Both the position numbers and the translations under genes were made by a program. The notes under the pieces are model-generated. The model saw nothing but the letters and a program-made list of their open reading frames with translations, searched no databases and was not told the origin of the DNA. A DNA stretch of 64,000 nt. Source: Corynebacterium sp. MSK008 (lineage in GTDB: Bacteria > Actinomycetota > Actinomycetes > Mycobacteriales > Mycobacteriaceae). The DNA lies in contig NZ_JASPJX010000005.1 in the NCBI RefSeq assembly GCF_030232585.1, positions 149,760 through 213,759 of the forward strand, given 5' to 3'. Below, piece after piece: positions 8,391 to 16,842 of this stretch (within the stretch, counting starts at the first letter, position 1; each line of letters starts with the position of its first letter).

Positions 8391-9554
8391 ATGGTTCAGC
8401 GCAGTCCGTACACCCCTGGCGTGGTGGCCTCCACCATTTATGGCAGAGACCAACTTCTTAGGGAAGCGAAGCGCGAGCTTTTCTTTATGGCTCATGATCC
8501 TGGGCTGATGGGCCAGGTGAAGGTCTATGTGGGGCCCCGCGGCATCGGTAAGACCAGCTTGCTTCGAGCAATTGAAACAGAAGCTAAGTCTGAAGGCTTT
8601 GAAACCGCCTGGATCACAGCGGGGGACAGGCCACTTTTCAGTGCCCTTTTGGACAAAATCAGCGAGATTGCTCGCAGCTGGAAGGATGAGGCGGGAGAAA
8701 AGCTACTCGGGCTGTTGTCGTCGCTGCGGGTTGAAGCGTTTGGAGTTTCGGTTGGAGGATCTCAGCCCGTTGAAGGCCCGAGGTCAGATGTATCGGGTTA
8801 TGGCGACCAAATGCAGCGTGCGCTTGTTGATGCAGCGGAAGCCATCCGGGGCCGGTCTAGTGGAATGGTTGTTTGTATCGACGAGATTCAGTCGGCTGAT
8901 GCGGATGGTCTGCGCTCGCTTGCGTACGCGTGGCAGCAGATGCAGGCGGAAAATGCCGAGCTCCCTCTAGCCATCTTTGCAGCTGGGCTCAGTCATAGTC
9001 AGGATGTGATTACCGATGCTGTGAGTTTTGCGGAGCGCTTTAGCTATGTGCATCTTGAATCGCTGGACCGAGAACACGCTGAGGAAGCATTGTTGCAACC
9101 GGCTAAGAAGAAGGGCGTGAGTTGGTCTCCTGCCACGCTCCGGGATGCTGTCGGTTTGGCAGGTGGTTACCCGTATTTCATTCAGGTTGTAGGCGATCTG
9201 GTGTGGGAAGCGGCCGATTTCCCGGACCCTGGTACTTCTATTGGCCTGGCAAACCTCCAACATGTAGCGGATCGATTCCAAGAAACTCGGTTGACCATGT
9301 TCCGCTCCCGGTGGCACAAAGCTACCGACGTGGAGAGGGAATTTATTAGTGCAATGGCCGAGGACCTTGAGCCACAAGTGAAGCGAGGCGATATCGCCGA
9401 GCGAATGGGGCGACCTACCACCGGAATCAGCATGGTCCGTAGATCTTTGCTTGACAAGGGATTAATCGAGGAAAGTGGCTTCGGCTACCTGAGGTTCACT
9501 GTTCCGGGGTTCGCCGAATTCGTGAGAAACGAGCGGGGCGGGGCGGAAGCGTGA
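8391..9554 (+). CDS. AAA/P-loop ATPase with C-terminal winged-helix-like domain, palindrome-bounded
   Basis: The protein has 387 residues. Walker A is GPRGIGKTS (48-56); Walker B is VVCIDEIQSAD near residue 165. It resembles the archaeal-type ATPase/STAND-related family (COG1672), with ORC/Cdc6-like lids. The C-terminal 70 residues (KRGDIAERMGRPTTGISMVRRSLLDKGLIEE) look like a winged-helix DNA-binding domain. The biochemical role is unknown. The gene sits between menB and menC, in a spot where a divergent men promoter would be expected. Its base and codon use (GTT, GAA, TTT, AGA rich) is clearly less GC-biased than its neighbours, which suggests acquisition by transfer. Both ends carry the same 42-bp palindrome. 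The ATG at 8391 lies 6 nt after TATAAA, implying a leaderless mRNA. Confidence 0.85.
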   Translation: MVQRSPYTPGVVASTIYGRDQLLREAKRELFFMAHDPGLMGQVKVYVGPRGIGKTSLLRAIETEAKSEGFETAWITAGDRPLFSALLDKISEIARSWKDEAGEKLLGLLSSLRVEAFGVSVGGSQPVEGPRSDVSGYGDQMQRALVDAAEAIRGRSSGMVVCIDEIQSADADGLRSLAYAWQQMQAENAELPLAIFAAGLSHSQDVITDAVSFAERFSYVHLESLDREHAEEALLQPAKKKGVSWSPATLRDAVGLAGGYPYFIQVVGDLVWEAADFPDPGTSIGLANLQHVADRFQETRLTMFRSRWHKATDVEREFISAMAEDLEPQVKRGDIAERMGRPTTGISMVRRSLLDKGLIEESGFGYLRFTVPGFAEFVRNERGGAEA

Positions 9555-9570
9555 GGTTCGTCGTTAACGC

Positions 9571-9612
9571 TTATACCTCTTTATAACTACCCCAACCTAT
9601 AAAGAGGTATAA
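9571..9612. promoter_or_regulatory. Palindrome copy 2 (menC promoter/operator, right boundary of the ATPase cassette)
   Basis: It has perfect 15-bp arms TTATACCTCTTTATA (9571-9585) and 9598-9612 around the same 12-nt centre as copy 1, in the same orientation. TATAAA at 9608-9613 ends 6 nt before the menC ATG, so the palindrome carries the presumed menC -10 box. Confidence 0.85.
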
Positions 9613-9619
9613 AGCACCC

Positions 9620-10582
9620 ATGCTGCCTTCTGCCGACGAGATCCTCGAGCGCGCCCACGTTGTCGCGCTGCCCATGGCCGTGAAATTCCGCGGTATCACC
9701 ACCCGCGAGGCCCTGCTCATCGACGGCCCCGCCGGCTGGGGCGAATTCTCCCCCTTCGTCGAATACAGCCCGCAGGAGTCCGCCGCCTGGCTCGCCTCCG
9801 GCATCGAAGCCGCGTTCAAGGGCCTGCCCGAAGCGCACGGAGAAGTCGAGGTCAACGGCACCATCCCGGCGGTCGCAGACGTCGAGCCGGTGCTCGCGCG
9901 CTACCCCGGCGTCACCACCTTCAAAATCAAAGTCGCCGAGAAGGGGCAATCGCTTGACGACGACCTCCGGCGCGTCGCCGCCGTCCGCAAGCTTCGCCCC
10001 GGCGCGACACTTCGCGTGGACGCCAACCGCGGCTGGAGCGTCGACGAGGCCGTCGAGGCCGCGGAGAAACTGGGGGAGCTGGAGTACATCGAACAGCCTT
10101 GCGCCACCGTGGAGGAACTCGCGGAGGTTCGGCGACGCACCCAGACCCCGATCGCTGCGGACGAGTCCATCCGCCGCGCCGCGGACCCGTACCGCGTGGC
10201 CGAGCTCGGGGCGGCAGATGTGGCGGTGTGCAAGGTCGCGCCGTTAGGTGGCGTCGATAAGCTTCTGCGAATTGCCCGCGACTTGGACCTCGATGTGACC
10301 GTGGCCAGCGCGTTGGATACCGCCGTCGGGATGGACGCGGGGCTGGTGGCCGCGAAACTTGCGGGCTCGCGCGCGGCTGGGCTGGCCACGCAGCGGCTGT
10401 TTGTTGAAGACGTCGCGGAGCCCCGGGAGATCACAAACGGGCGCATGGCAGTAACTCGCACCACCCCCGATCCGGACAGGCTGCACGCGCTGCGGGCGCC
10501 GGCGGACCGCCGCGACTGGTGGTTCGACCGCGTCCGCGCCTGCGTAGAGGTGCTAAATCAGCGCCCCCGAATCCGGGTGTAA
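9620..10582 (+). CDS. menC: o-Succinylbenzoate synthase
   Basis: This 320-residue enolase-superfamily enzyme dehydrates SHCHC to o-succinylbenzoate in menaquinone synthesis. Expected residues are visible: the KxK acid/base motif KIK with Lys104, metal ligands Asp134 (RVDAN), Glu158 (IEQP) and Asp181 (AADES), and the second-side Lys205 (CKVAPLGG). The length matches actinobacterial MenC. The ATG at 9620 lies 6 nt after the palindrome's TATAAA. Related dipeptide epimerases share the fold, but the neighbours menB and menD make OSBS the best call. Confidence 0.93.
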   Translation: MLPSADEILERAHVVALPMAVKFRGITTREALLIDGPAGWGEFSPFVEYSPQESAAWLASGIEAAFKGLPEAHGEVEVNGTIPAVADVEPVLARYPGVTTFKIKVAEKGQSLDDDLRRVAAVRKLRPGATLRVDANRGWSVDEAVEAAEKLGELEYIEQPCATVEELAEVRRRTQTPIAADESIRRAADPYRVAELGAADVAVCKVAPLGGVDKLLRIARDLDLDVTVASALDTAVGMDAGLVAAKLAGSRAAGLATQRLFVEDVAEPREITNGRMAVTRTTPDPDRLHALRAPADRRDWWFDRVRACVEVLNQRPRIRV

Positions 10583-10618
10583 TTTCGGAAACGGGTGTGG
10601 GAATCAGGGGGTGTCCGC

Positions 10619-10624
10619 TAACCT
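10619..10624 (+). promoter_or_regulatory. -10 box of the DASS transporter gene
   Basis: TAACCT is followed by 7 nt and then the ATG at 10632. It supports that ATG over the in-frame GTG at 10611. Confidence 0.45.
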
Positions 10625-10631
10625 TTCGCCC

Positions 10632-12212
10632 ATGTCGACTCCCGTGATCCACGATTCCGCCGCCCTTTCCGACGGCGACCTCGCCAAAGCACCCGAACCC
10701 GGCGAGTGGCGCCGCCAACTCATCGGCCTGATCACCGGCGTGATCCTCGCCGCGCTCGTCTACTTCTTCTTCCCCTCCGGCGCGGCCGATACCGTCGCCC
10801 AGTCCTCCGGCGCGAAGGAAGGCGTGGAGTACTCCGCCGACACCATGCGCATCGTCGCCGCCACCACCGTCCTCATGGGCGCGTGGTGGATGACCGAGGC
10901 GATCCCGCTGGCCGCCACCGCGCTGCTGCCCATTGCCGTGTTCCCGCTGGCGGGTGTCGCGCCGTTTAAGGACGTCTCCTCGCCGTACGCCTCCGCGACG
11001 ATCTTTTTGTTCATGGGCGGCTTCCTCATGGCCCTGGGCCTGCAGCGCTGGAACCTGCACCGCCGCCTGGCGCTGATGGTGGTCAAGGTGGTGGGCACCA
11101 GCCCGAAGCGCATCATTTTGGGCTTCATGCTCGCCACCGGCTTTATGTCCATGTGGGTGTCCAACACCGCAACCGCCGTGGTGATGCTGCCCATCGGCAC
11201 CTCCGTGCTCATGCTCACCGCGGACACCGTCGGCGGGATGAAAAACCAGAAGAAGTTCGCTACCGCGCTCATGCTGGCGATCGCGTACTCGGCGTCGATT
11301 GGATCGCTGGCAACGCTCATCGGCACCCCGCCGAACGCGCTGCTGAAGGGCTACATGGAAGAGGCTCACGGCATCGTCATCGGTTTCGGCGAGTGGATGC
11401 TGGTGGGCCTGCCGGTGGCCGTGGTGTTCACCTTCATCGCCTGGTGGGTGCTCATCACCGTGTTCAAGCCTGAGGTGGACACCATCCCGGGCGGGCGCGA
11501 GCTCATCGACGCCGAGCTGAAAAAGCTCGGCCCCTGGACCTTCCCCCAGGTCGCAGTCGGTGTGATTTTCCTCGTGGCCGCATTGGCGTGGATCTTCATC
11601 CCGCTTGGCCGCAGCCAGTTCGGCTGGGACTTCCCGTACGACGACGCGATTGTGGGCATCATCGCCGGCCTGCTCATGTTCATCGTGCCCGGCACCTCCA
11701 ACGGCAAGCGTCTGTTGGACTGGGAGACGGCCAACGAGATGCCGTGGGACGTGCTGCTGCTGTTCGGCGGCGGGCTTTCCCTGTCCGCCATGTTCACCGC
11801 TACCGGCCTGTCCCTGTGGATCGGCGAGAAGGCCAAGGGGCTGGCGTCGCTGCCGATGATCCTGCTTATCTTCGCAGTCGCCGCGCTCGTGCTGATCTTG
11901 ACGGAGCTGACCTCTAACACCGCCACGGCCGCGACGTTCCTGCCCATCATGGGCGGCGTCGCAGTGGGCATCGGGCTTACCGACGCCACGGAGATGAACG
12001 TCATGCTGCTCGCCATCCCGGTAGCACTGGCCGCCACCTGTGCGTTCATGCTGCCGGTGGCGACCCCGCCGAACGCGATCGCGTACTCCTCCGGCTACGT
12101 CACCATGGGCGAGATGATCAAGGGCGGCGTCTGGCTCAACGTGATCGCCATGGTGCTGATTACGCTGGCGACCTACTTCATCGCGGTGCCAGTGTTCGGG
12201 CTCGTGCTCTAA
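10632..12212 (+). CDS. DASS-family sodium/dicarboxylate symporter (DccT/SdcS-like)
   Basis: The chosen start gives 526 residues. The protein is a SLC13/DASS (CitT/NadC) transporter with about 11-12 membrane segments. It has the paired sodium/substrate hairpin motifs SNTATAVVMLPIG and TSNTATAATFLPI, each carrying the SNT signature, and a VATPPNAIAYSSG segment near the C-terminus. C. glutamicum DccT, a succinate/fumarate/malate importer, belongs to this family, so uptake of C4-dicarboxylates is the likely role; citrate or sulfate remain possible. A GTG 21 bp upstream is an alternative start, but the -10 box sits between the two. Confidence 0.9.
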   Translation: MSTPVIHDSAALSDGDLAKAPEPGEWRRQLIGLITGVILAALVYFFFPSGAADTVAQSSGAKEGVEYSADTMRIVAATTVLMGAWWMTEAIPLAATALLPIAVFPLAGVAPFKDVSSPYASATIFLFMGGFLMALGLQRWNLHRRLALMVVKVVGTSPKRIILGFMLATGFMSMWVSNTATAVVMLPIGTSVLMLTADTVGGMKNQKKFATALMLAIAYSASIGSLATLIGTPPNALLKGYMEEAHGIVIGFGEWMLVGLPVAVVFTFIAWWVLITVFKPEVDTIPGGRELIDAELKKLGPWTFPQVAVGVIFLVAALAWIFIPLGRSQFGWDFPYDDAIVGIIAGLLMFIVPGTSNGKRLLDWETANEMPWDVLLLFGGGLSLSAMFTATGLSLWIGEKAKGLASLPMILLIFAVAALVLILTELTSNTATAATFLPIMGGVAVGIGLTDATEMNVMLLAIPVALAATCAFMLPVATPPNAIAYSSGYVTMGEMIKGGVWLNVIAMVLITLATYFIAVPVFGLVL

Positions 12213-12234
12213 AGCCTCTAAAGCCCGACACCTT

Positions 12235-12266
12235 CGCGCCCCGTCAAGAGCTTTTGGCGGGGCGCG
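12235..12266. terminator. GC-rich hairpin after the DASS transporter
   Basis: Arms CGCGCCCCG (12235-12243) and CGGGGCGCG (12258-12266) are perfect with a 14-nt loop. There is no T-run. It lies just before the -10 box of the next gene, so it may end the transporter transcript or act as an operator. Confidence 0.5.
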
Positions 12267-12267
12267 C

Positions 12268-12273
12268 TAGTGT
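12268..12273 (+). promoter_or_regulatory. -10 box upstream of the gene before menD
   Basis: TAGTGT is followed by 7 nt and the ATG at 12281, fitting a leaderless transcript that would run on into menD. Confidence 0.45.
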
Positions 12274-12280
12274 ATTTCGC

Positions 12281-12820
12281 ATGGATAACGAGACGAGACA
12301 GTACGGCCCCCAGGGTGGCGAGCCGCGCCGCGAGCGGCCCCGGCAGTACTTCCCGGACCAGTCCCAAAACCAGTACCAGCAGCAGGCGCAGCCGCGCTAC
12401 GAGGAGCACTACGCCCAGCCACAGTACGAGTACGAACAGCCGTACTACGACAATGGTTACGAGCCGGAAGCCGAGAAGGGCACGTCGGCAGGCGCGATCG
12501 CACTTGGCGTGTTCGCGGCGCTGAGCTTCATCGCCGCGGTGGTGCTGGCCGTGCTGTGGCGCAGCGCGGCGGCGGAGGCGGACAAGCCGCCGGTGACGGA
12601 GACCAGCACGGTTACCCAGACCACCACGGAAACGAAGACGGAGACCACCACCAAGTTCCCGTCCATTTTCCGGGACCGGGACAACCCCACCGCCACGCTG
12701 GAGCCGGAGCCGGTGCCGGCGCCGGATCCGAACGAGATCGAGCGCGAAATCCGCGACGGCGCCCGCGACATTCTGGACCAGCTGCGCGGCGGCGCGGACG
12801 AGTACCTACAGGAGCAGTAG
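12281..12820 (+). CDS. Single-pass membrane protein of unknown function before menD
   Basis: The protein has 179 residues. A Gln/Tyr/Arg-rich cytoplasmic N-terminus of about 65 residues (runs of QPQYEYEQPYY type) is followed by one transmembrane helix (IALGVFAALSFIAAVVLAVLW), a Thr-rich stretch and a Pro/Glu linker, then a short charged C-terminus. Low-complexity composition and one helix are typical of actinobacterial membrane proteins with no assigned function. It ends one base before the menD ATG and so is very likely co-transcribed with menD. An upstream GTG at 12254 is rejected because the -10 box lies between the two. Confidence 0.7.
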   Translation: MDNETRQYGPQGGEPRRERPRQYFPDQSQNQYQQQAQPRYEEHYAQPQYEYEQPYYDNGYEPEAEKGTSAGAIALGVFAALSFIAAVVLAVLWRSAAAEADKPPVTETSTVTQTTTETKTETTTKFPSIFRDRDNPTATLEPEPVPAPDPNEIEREIRDGARDILDQLRGGADEYLQEQ

Positions 12821-14437
12821 ATGGCAGCTATGGAGATTGCGGCGGCGGTGGCGGAGCTCGTCGCGAAGCATTGCACCGATGTGGTCATGAGCCCGGGCTC
12901 GCGCAACTCGCCGCTGGCCTACGCGCTTTTGGCGCGCCGCGACGTGACGGTGCACATGCGTATCGACGAGCGCTCCGCCGCCTTCACCGCCCTCGGTTTG
13001 GCACGAGTGCAGCGCCGGCACGTCGGCGTGGTGATGACCTCCGGCACCGCCGTGGCCAACGCGTACCCGGCGGTGATTGAGGCGCACATGTCGCACACCC
13101 CGATCGCGGTGATCAGCGCGGACCGCCCGGAGCGCCTCGTCGGCACAGGCGCGTCGCAGACCATCTGGCAGCAGGGCATCTTCGGCCGTTACGCCGAAAC
13201 GCAGCAGGTGCAATCGCTTGACGACGTCCACGCGGCCTCCTTCGCCGCCAGCCAGGTCCACATCAACGTGGCCCTGGACGCCCCGCTGGTACCGGAAGCG
13301 TTGCCGGAGCCGGTGGGCGCGCCGCGCCGTGTCGGCCCGGGAGCGCTCGAGGGGGCTCGCGGGTACGTGGACAACGGCGCCGTTGATGTCGACCTGACCC
13401 GCAACACCCTGGTCATCGCCGGCGACGAGGCCTGGGAGGTGCCGGGACTCGAGCACGTGCCCACCATCGCCGAGCCCACCGCCCCCACGCCGTTCCACCA
13501 GGTGCACCCGCTGGCCGCGCGCTTCTTTGCGCAGTCCGAGGTGGCCATCTCCCACGACGGGGGCGACTTCGCCGCCGACACCAAACCGGGGCAGGTCATC
13601 GTGGTGGGCCACCCGACGCTGCACCGCGACGTGATGGCCCTTTTGGCGGACCCGGACATCGAGGTCATCGGCATCTCGCGCACCGAGACGTTCACCGGCC
13701 AGCCCGACAAGCGCGGCTCGCGCGTCAACGCCGCCGGCCAGCCCACGGACACGTGGTTGAAGATCTGCGAGGCTGCCGGCGACGTCGGTGCCGACACCGT
13801 GCGCCAAGCGCTCACGGAAGATGAGTTCGGCTTCACCGGCCTGCACGTCGCCGCCGCAGTCTGCGACACGCTCGGTGTCGGCGACACGCTGGTGCTCGGC
13901 TCGTCCAACCCGGTGCGCGACGCGTCGTTTGTGGGCATGCCGTTCGACGGAGTGTCCACCTACGCCGCCCGCGGCGCCGCGGGAATCGACGGCACCGTCT
14001 CCCAGACCGTGGGCGTGGCGCTTGCCACCCAGGCGCTGCGGCCCGACGAGATCCGCGCCCCGCGCACGGTCGCACTCATGGGGGATCTGACCTTTATCCA
14101 CGACGCCAACGGCCTACTCATCGGGCCCGATGAGCCGCGCCCGGGCAACCTCACCATCGTGGTGGCCAACGACGACGGCGGCGGCATCTTCGAGGCCCTC
14201 GAACCAGGCGCAGACCACCTCCGCGGCGCGTTTGAGCGGGTGTTTGGCACGCCGCACGGCGTGGACGTCGAGAAGCTGGCGGAAGCGTACGGGGCCGACT
14301 ACCGCCGCGCCGACACCCTCGCCGAGCTCAACGAGGTGCTGCTGGAGCTCGAATCCCAGCCGAACCCGATCACCGTCGTGGAAGCCGCCACCACACGCGC
14401 CACCCGACGGGCGCTGGCGGCGCGCCTGAACCGATGA
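12821..14437 (+). CDS. menD: SEPHCHC synthase
   Basis: This 538-residue thiamine-diphosphate enzyme joins isochorismate and 2-oxoglutarate, the first committed menaquinone step. The N-terminal signature [16 protein letters not shown] is diagnostic. The central domain and C-terminal ThDP/Mg-binding region ([29 protein letters not shown]) are present, and the length fits actinobacterial MenD. It starts directly after the preceding stop; a second ATG nine bases in is a minor alternative. The stop overlaps the downstream DUF3592 gene by 4 bp (ATGA). Confidence 0.95.
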   Translation: MAAMEIAAAVAELVAKHCTDVVMSPGSRNSPLAYALLARRDVTVHMRIDERSAAFTALGLARVQRRHVGVVMTSGTAVANAYPAVIEAHMSHTPIAVISADRPERLVGTGASQTIWQQGIFGRYAETQQVQSLDDVHAASFAASQVHINVALDAPLVPEALPEPVGAPRRVGPGALEGARGYVDNGAVDVDLTRNTLVIAGDEAWEVPGLEHVPTIAEPTAPTPFHQVHPLAARFFAQSEVAISHDGGDFAADTKPGQVIVVGHPTLHRDVMALLADPDIEVIGISRTETFTGQPDKRGSRVNAAGQPTDTWLKICEAAGDVGADTVRQALTEDEFGFTGLHVAAAVCDTLGVGDTLVLGSSNPVRDASFVGMPFDGVSTYAARGAAGIDGTVSQTVGVALATQALRPDEIRAPRTVALMGDLTFIHDANGLLIGPDEPRPGNLTIVVANDDGGGIFEALEPGADHLRGAFERVFGTPHGVDVEKLAEAYGADYRRADTLAELNEVLLELESQPNPITVVEAATTRATRRALAARLNR

Positions 14438-14844
14438 GGTGGCGCCGCCGCGGACACCAGGTGGTGCTCGCGCTCTACGCCTTTGCCACGCTCGGCAGCG
14501 CGGCAATGGTCGCCGGCCCCGCGCTCAACGACGCCCGCATCCAGGCCAACCCCGGCCGCGGCACCGCCACCGTCACCGAAGCCGGACCCATGCGCACGTT
14601 CGTGGAGTACCAGACCGAAGACGGCCAGTTGGTCTCCCCGCCGCGCGGGCTGTTGTACCCGACCGGCCTGGGGGAAGGGCAGCACGTGTGGGTGACCTAC
14701 GCGAAGTCCGACCCCGACCTGGTCAAGGTGGAAGGCCGCGGCTGGGCGCTTGCGCTTCTGCCTGCGCTGTCGACGTGGGCGGTGGCCACGCTCGTCGCCG
14801 CCGCAGCGTGGTTCGCTAGCGGACGGTGGGTGCCGGAGGGGTAA
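14434..14844 (+). CDS. DUF3592-like membrane protein
   Basis: The protein has 136 residues. A hydrophobic helix near residues 8-30 and another at about 107-130 flank an extracytoplasmic beta-rich segment ([44 protein letters not shown]). This arrangement matches DUF3592 proteins, whose function is unknown. It is coupled to menD by an ATGA overlap. In C. glutamicum a comparable small gene lies between menD and mgtA (from memory), which supports a real conserved gene. Confidence 0.75.
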   Translation: MRWRRRGHQVVLALYAFATLGSAAMVAGPALNDARIQANPGRGTATVTEAGPMRTFVEYQTEDGQLVSPPRGLLYPTGLGEGQHVWVTYAKSDPDLVKVEGRGWALALLPALSTWAVATLVAAAAWFASGRWVPEG

Positions 14845-14853
14845 AAATTCATG

Positions 14854-14868
14854 TTTGGTTCAACCAAA
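14854..14868. promoter_or_regulatory. TTTGGTT-C-AACCAAA palindrome upstream of the mannosyltransferase
   Basis: This is a perfect 7-bp inverted repeat around one base, 41 bp before the mgtA ATG, in a locally AT-rich stretch. It could be an operator or a small hairpin; no T-run follows. Confidence 0.4.
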
Positions 14869-14908
14869 ATTGGCGGCAAATTTGGATTGCAGTGGGAGAG
14901 TGCCTGAT

Positions 14909-16132
14909 ATGCGAGTGGGAATCGTGGCGGAGTCTTTCCTGCCCAACGTCAACGGAGTGACCAATTCGGTGCTGCGCGTGCTCGAGCACCTCAAGCGCGA
15001 AGGGCACGAGGCCATGGTGGTCGCCCCCGGCGCGCGCGACTTCCAGGACGAGATCCCGGACTACCTCGGCTTCAACATCGTCCGCGTGCCCACCGTGATG
15101 GTCCCGCTGGTGGATTCCCTGCCCATCGGCGTGCCCACCACCACCGTCGCCGCGGCGCTTTCCGAGTTCAAGCCGGACATCATCCACCTGGCCAGCCCGT
15201 TCGTCCTCGGCGGGGCGGGCGCGTTCGCGGCCCGTCAGCTCGGGGTGCCGGCGGTGGCGCTCTACCAGACGGACGTCGCGGGCTTCGCCACCAAGTACCA
15301 TCTGCCCATGGTGGCGAATTTGGCGTGGGACTGGACGCGCACGATTCACAATATGAGTGAGATGACGCTGGCGCCGTCGTCAAGCTATATCCGCATGCTC
15401 GAATCCCACGGCATCAACAACGTGCGCCACTGGGGCCGCGGCGTGGACACCGAGCTGTTCAACCCGGACAAGCGCTCCGACGTGCTGCGCCGCTCCTGGG
15501 ACCCCACGGGGGCGAAGAAGATCGTGGGCTTCGTGGGCAGGCTCGCCGCGGAGAAGTCGGTGCACCGCCTCGCCCCGCTTATTAGCGACCCTGCGGTCCA
15601 ACTCGTCATCGTCGGCGACGGCCCGGAGCGGGATTGCCTTGCGGAGACTCTGCCTTCCGCCGTGTTCACCGGGGCGCTGTCCGGCGAGGAGCTCGCCCGC
15701 GCGTACGCCTCGCTGGACCTGTTCGTGCACACCGGCGAGTTTGAGACGTTCTGCCAGGCCATCCAGGAGGCGCAGGCCTCGGGCGTGCCGACAATCGGCC
15801 CGCGCGCGGGCGGCCCCATCGACCTGATCAAACACGGCGACAACGGGCTTTTGCTCGAGGTGGGCACCTTCGAAGACGAGCTGCCGGACGCCGCGCGCTG
15901 GATCCTCGACGACGCCCGCCACGCCACACTGCAAGCCACCGCACGCGAGTCCGTGGCGGACAAGACCTGGGCCGCGCTGGGCGATCAGCTGCTGGGCTAC
16001 TACACCGAGGTGCTGGAGAGCTACGAGCGCAACGTGGTGCACCTGTTCGGCCGCGACGTGGCCCTGCCGCGCTGGGCGCCGGCACGCCTGGGCCAATCCC
16101 GCAGGCAAGCGCGGCGCGGCGACACCGCGTAG
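14909..16132 (+). CDS. mgtA: GT4 alpha-mannosyltransferase (MgtA-like)
   Basis: The chosen start gives 407 residues. This GT-B glycosyltransferase opens with VGIVAESFLPNVNGVTNSVLR, typical of GDP-mannose-dependent mannosyltransferases acting on glucuronosyl- or phosphatidylinositol-type lipid acceptors. The C-terminal donor site includes GFVGRLAAEKSVHRL, IVGDGPER and the ETFCQAIQEAQASGVP segment (EX7E-type). In C. glutamicum, mgtA (GlcAGroAc2 mannosyltransferase, lipomannan-B synthesis) lies in the same place between menD and menG, from memory. The ATG at 14909 follows a GGGAGAG ribosome-binding site; a longer frame from 14750 would overlap the previous gene and lacks homology. Confidence 0.87.
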   Translation: MRVGIVAESFLPNVNGVTNSVLRVLEHLKREGHEAMVVAPGARDFQDEIPDYLGFNIVRVPTVMVPLVDSLPIGVPTTTVAAALSEFKPDIIHLASPFVLGGAGAFAARQLGVPAVALYQTDVAGFATKYHLPMVANLAWDWTRTIHNMSEMTLAPSSSYIRMLESHGINNVRHWGRGVDTELFNPDKRSDVLRRSWDPTGAKKIVGFVGRLAAEKSVHRLAPLISDPAVQLVIVGDGPERDCLAETLPSAVFTGALSGEELARAYASLDLFVHTGEFETFCQAIQEAQASGVPTIGPRAGGPIDLIKHGDNGLLLEVGTFEDELPDAARWILDDARHATLQATARESVADKTWAALGDQLLGYYTEVLESYERNVVHLFGRDVALPRWAPARLGQSRRQARRGDTA

Positions 16133-16151
16133 GCGCATGCGCGCCGCCAAG

Positions 16152-16157
16152 TAGAGT
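16152..16157 (+). promoter_or_regulatory. -10 box of mntR
   Basis: TAGAGT is followed by 7 nt and the ATG at 16165. It supports this start over the GTG at 16156, which would overlap the -10 box. Confidence 0.45.
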
Positions 16158-16164
16158 GGCGAGC

Positions 16165-16842
16165 ATGTCCGTCGGCGACCTGTCCACCAGCACCCAGAAC
16201 TACCTCAAAGGCATCTGGGCGCTTTCGGAGTGGTCAGATACGCCGGTGACGCCGTCGTCGGTGGCCAAGCACCTTGGACTGCGCAAATCCACCGTCTCCG
16301 ACGGGGTGCGCAAGCTCGGCGAGCAGGGCCTGGTGGAACATAAGCCCTACGGCGCCGTCGAGCTGACCGACACAGGCCGCACGTACGCGGTGGCGATGAT
16401 CCGCCGCCACCGCCTGATTGAAACGTTTTTGGTGGAGGCGTTGGGCTACACCTGGGACCAGGTGCACGACGAGGCCGAAAACCTCGAACACTCGGTGAGC
16501 GACTTCATGGTCGACCGTATCGACGCGTTTTTGGACTACCCCAGCCGCGACCCCCACGGCGACCCCATCCCCTCAGCCAGCGGCCGTGTCGACACCCCCG
16601 CGGCGGTGCCGCTGACCGGTGTGCAACCCGGGCACACGGCCACGATCGAGCGCATCGCGGACGACGACCCGAAGCTGCTGAAGTTCCTTGACAGCCATGG
16701 GCTCGTCGTCGGCGCAACCCTCGAGGTGGGAGAGGGTGCCCCTTACTCCGGCGCGGTCGCGGTCCGGCTTGCCGGCGCGGCGGAGGCGGTGCCGCTCGGC
16801 GAGGAAGCCACGGATTCCGTCTTCGTGCGCGTGGATGCGTAA
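16165..16842 (+). CDS. mntR: MntR-type DtxR-family metal-dependent repressor
   Basis: The protein has 225 residues. An N-terminal winged helix-turn-helix (TPSSVAKHLGLRKSTVSDGVRKLGEQGLV, residues about 30-60) is followed by the DtxR-family metal-binding/dimerisation domain (RRHRLIETFLVEALGYTWDQVHDEAENLEHSVSD, with conserved His and Glu ligands) and an SH3/FeoA-like C-terminal domain (from about residue 150). It faces a manganese-type ABC operon, which supports the assignment to MntR rather than DtxR. The 3' end overlaps the permease gene on the other strand by 100 bp, so the two mRNAs are complementary at their ends. Confidence 0.85.
   Translation: MSVGDLSTSTQNYLKGIWALSEWSDTPVTPSSVAKHLGLRKSTVSDGVRKLGEQGLVEHKPYGAVELTDTGRTYAVAMIRRHRLIETFLVEALGYTWDQVHDEAENLEHSVSDFMVDRIDAFLDYPSRDPHGDPIPSASGRVDTPAAVPLTGVQPGHTATIERIADDDPKLLKFLDSHGLVVGATLEVGEGAPYSGAVAVRLAGAAEAVPLGEEATDSVFVRVDA

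Noticed and set aside
9620..10582. menC read as a dipeptide epimerase or muconate cycloisomerase
   Set aside because: The residues are shared across the enolase superfamily, but the length and the neighbours menB and menD point to o-succinylbenzoate synthase.
12806..14101. Minus-strand frame opposite menD
   Set aside because: menD is certain from its ThDP-enzyme motifs; the reverse frame is a composition artefact.
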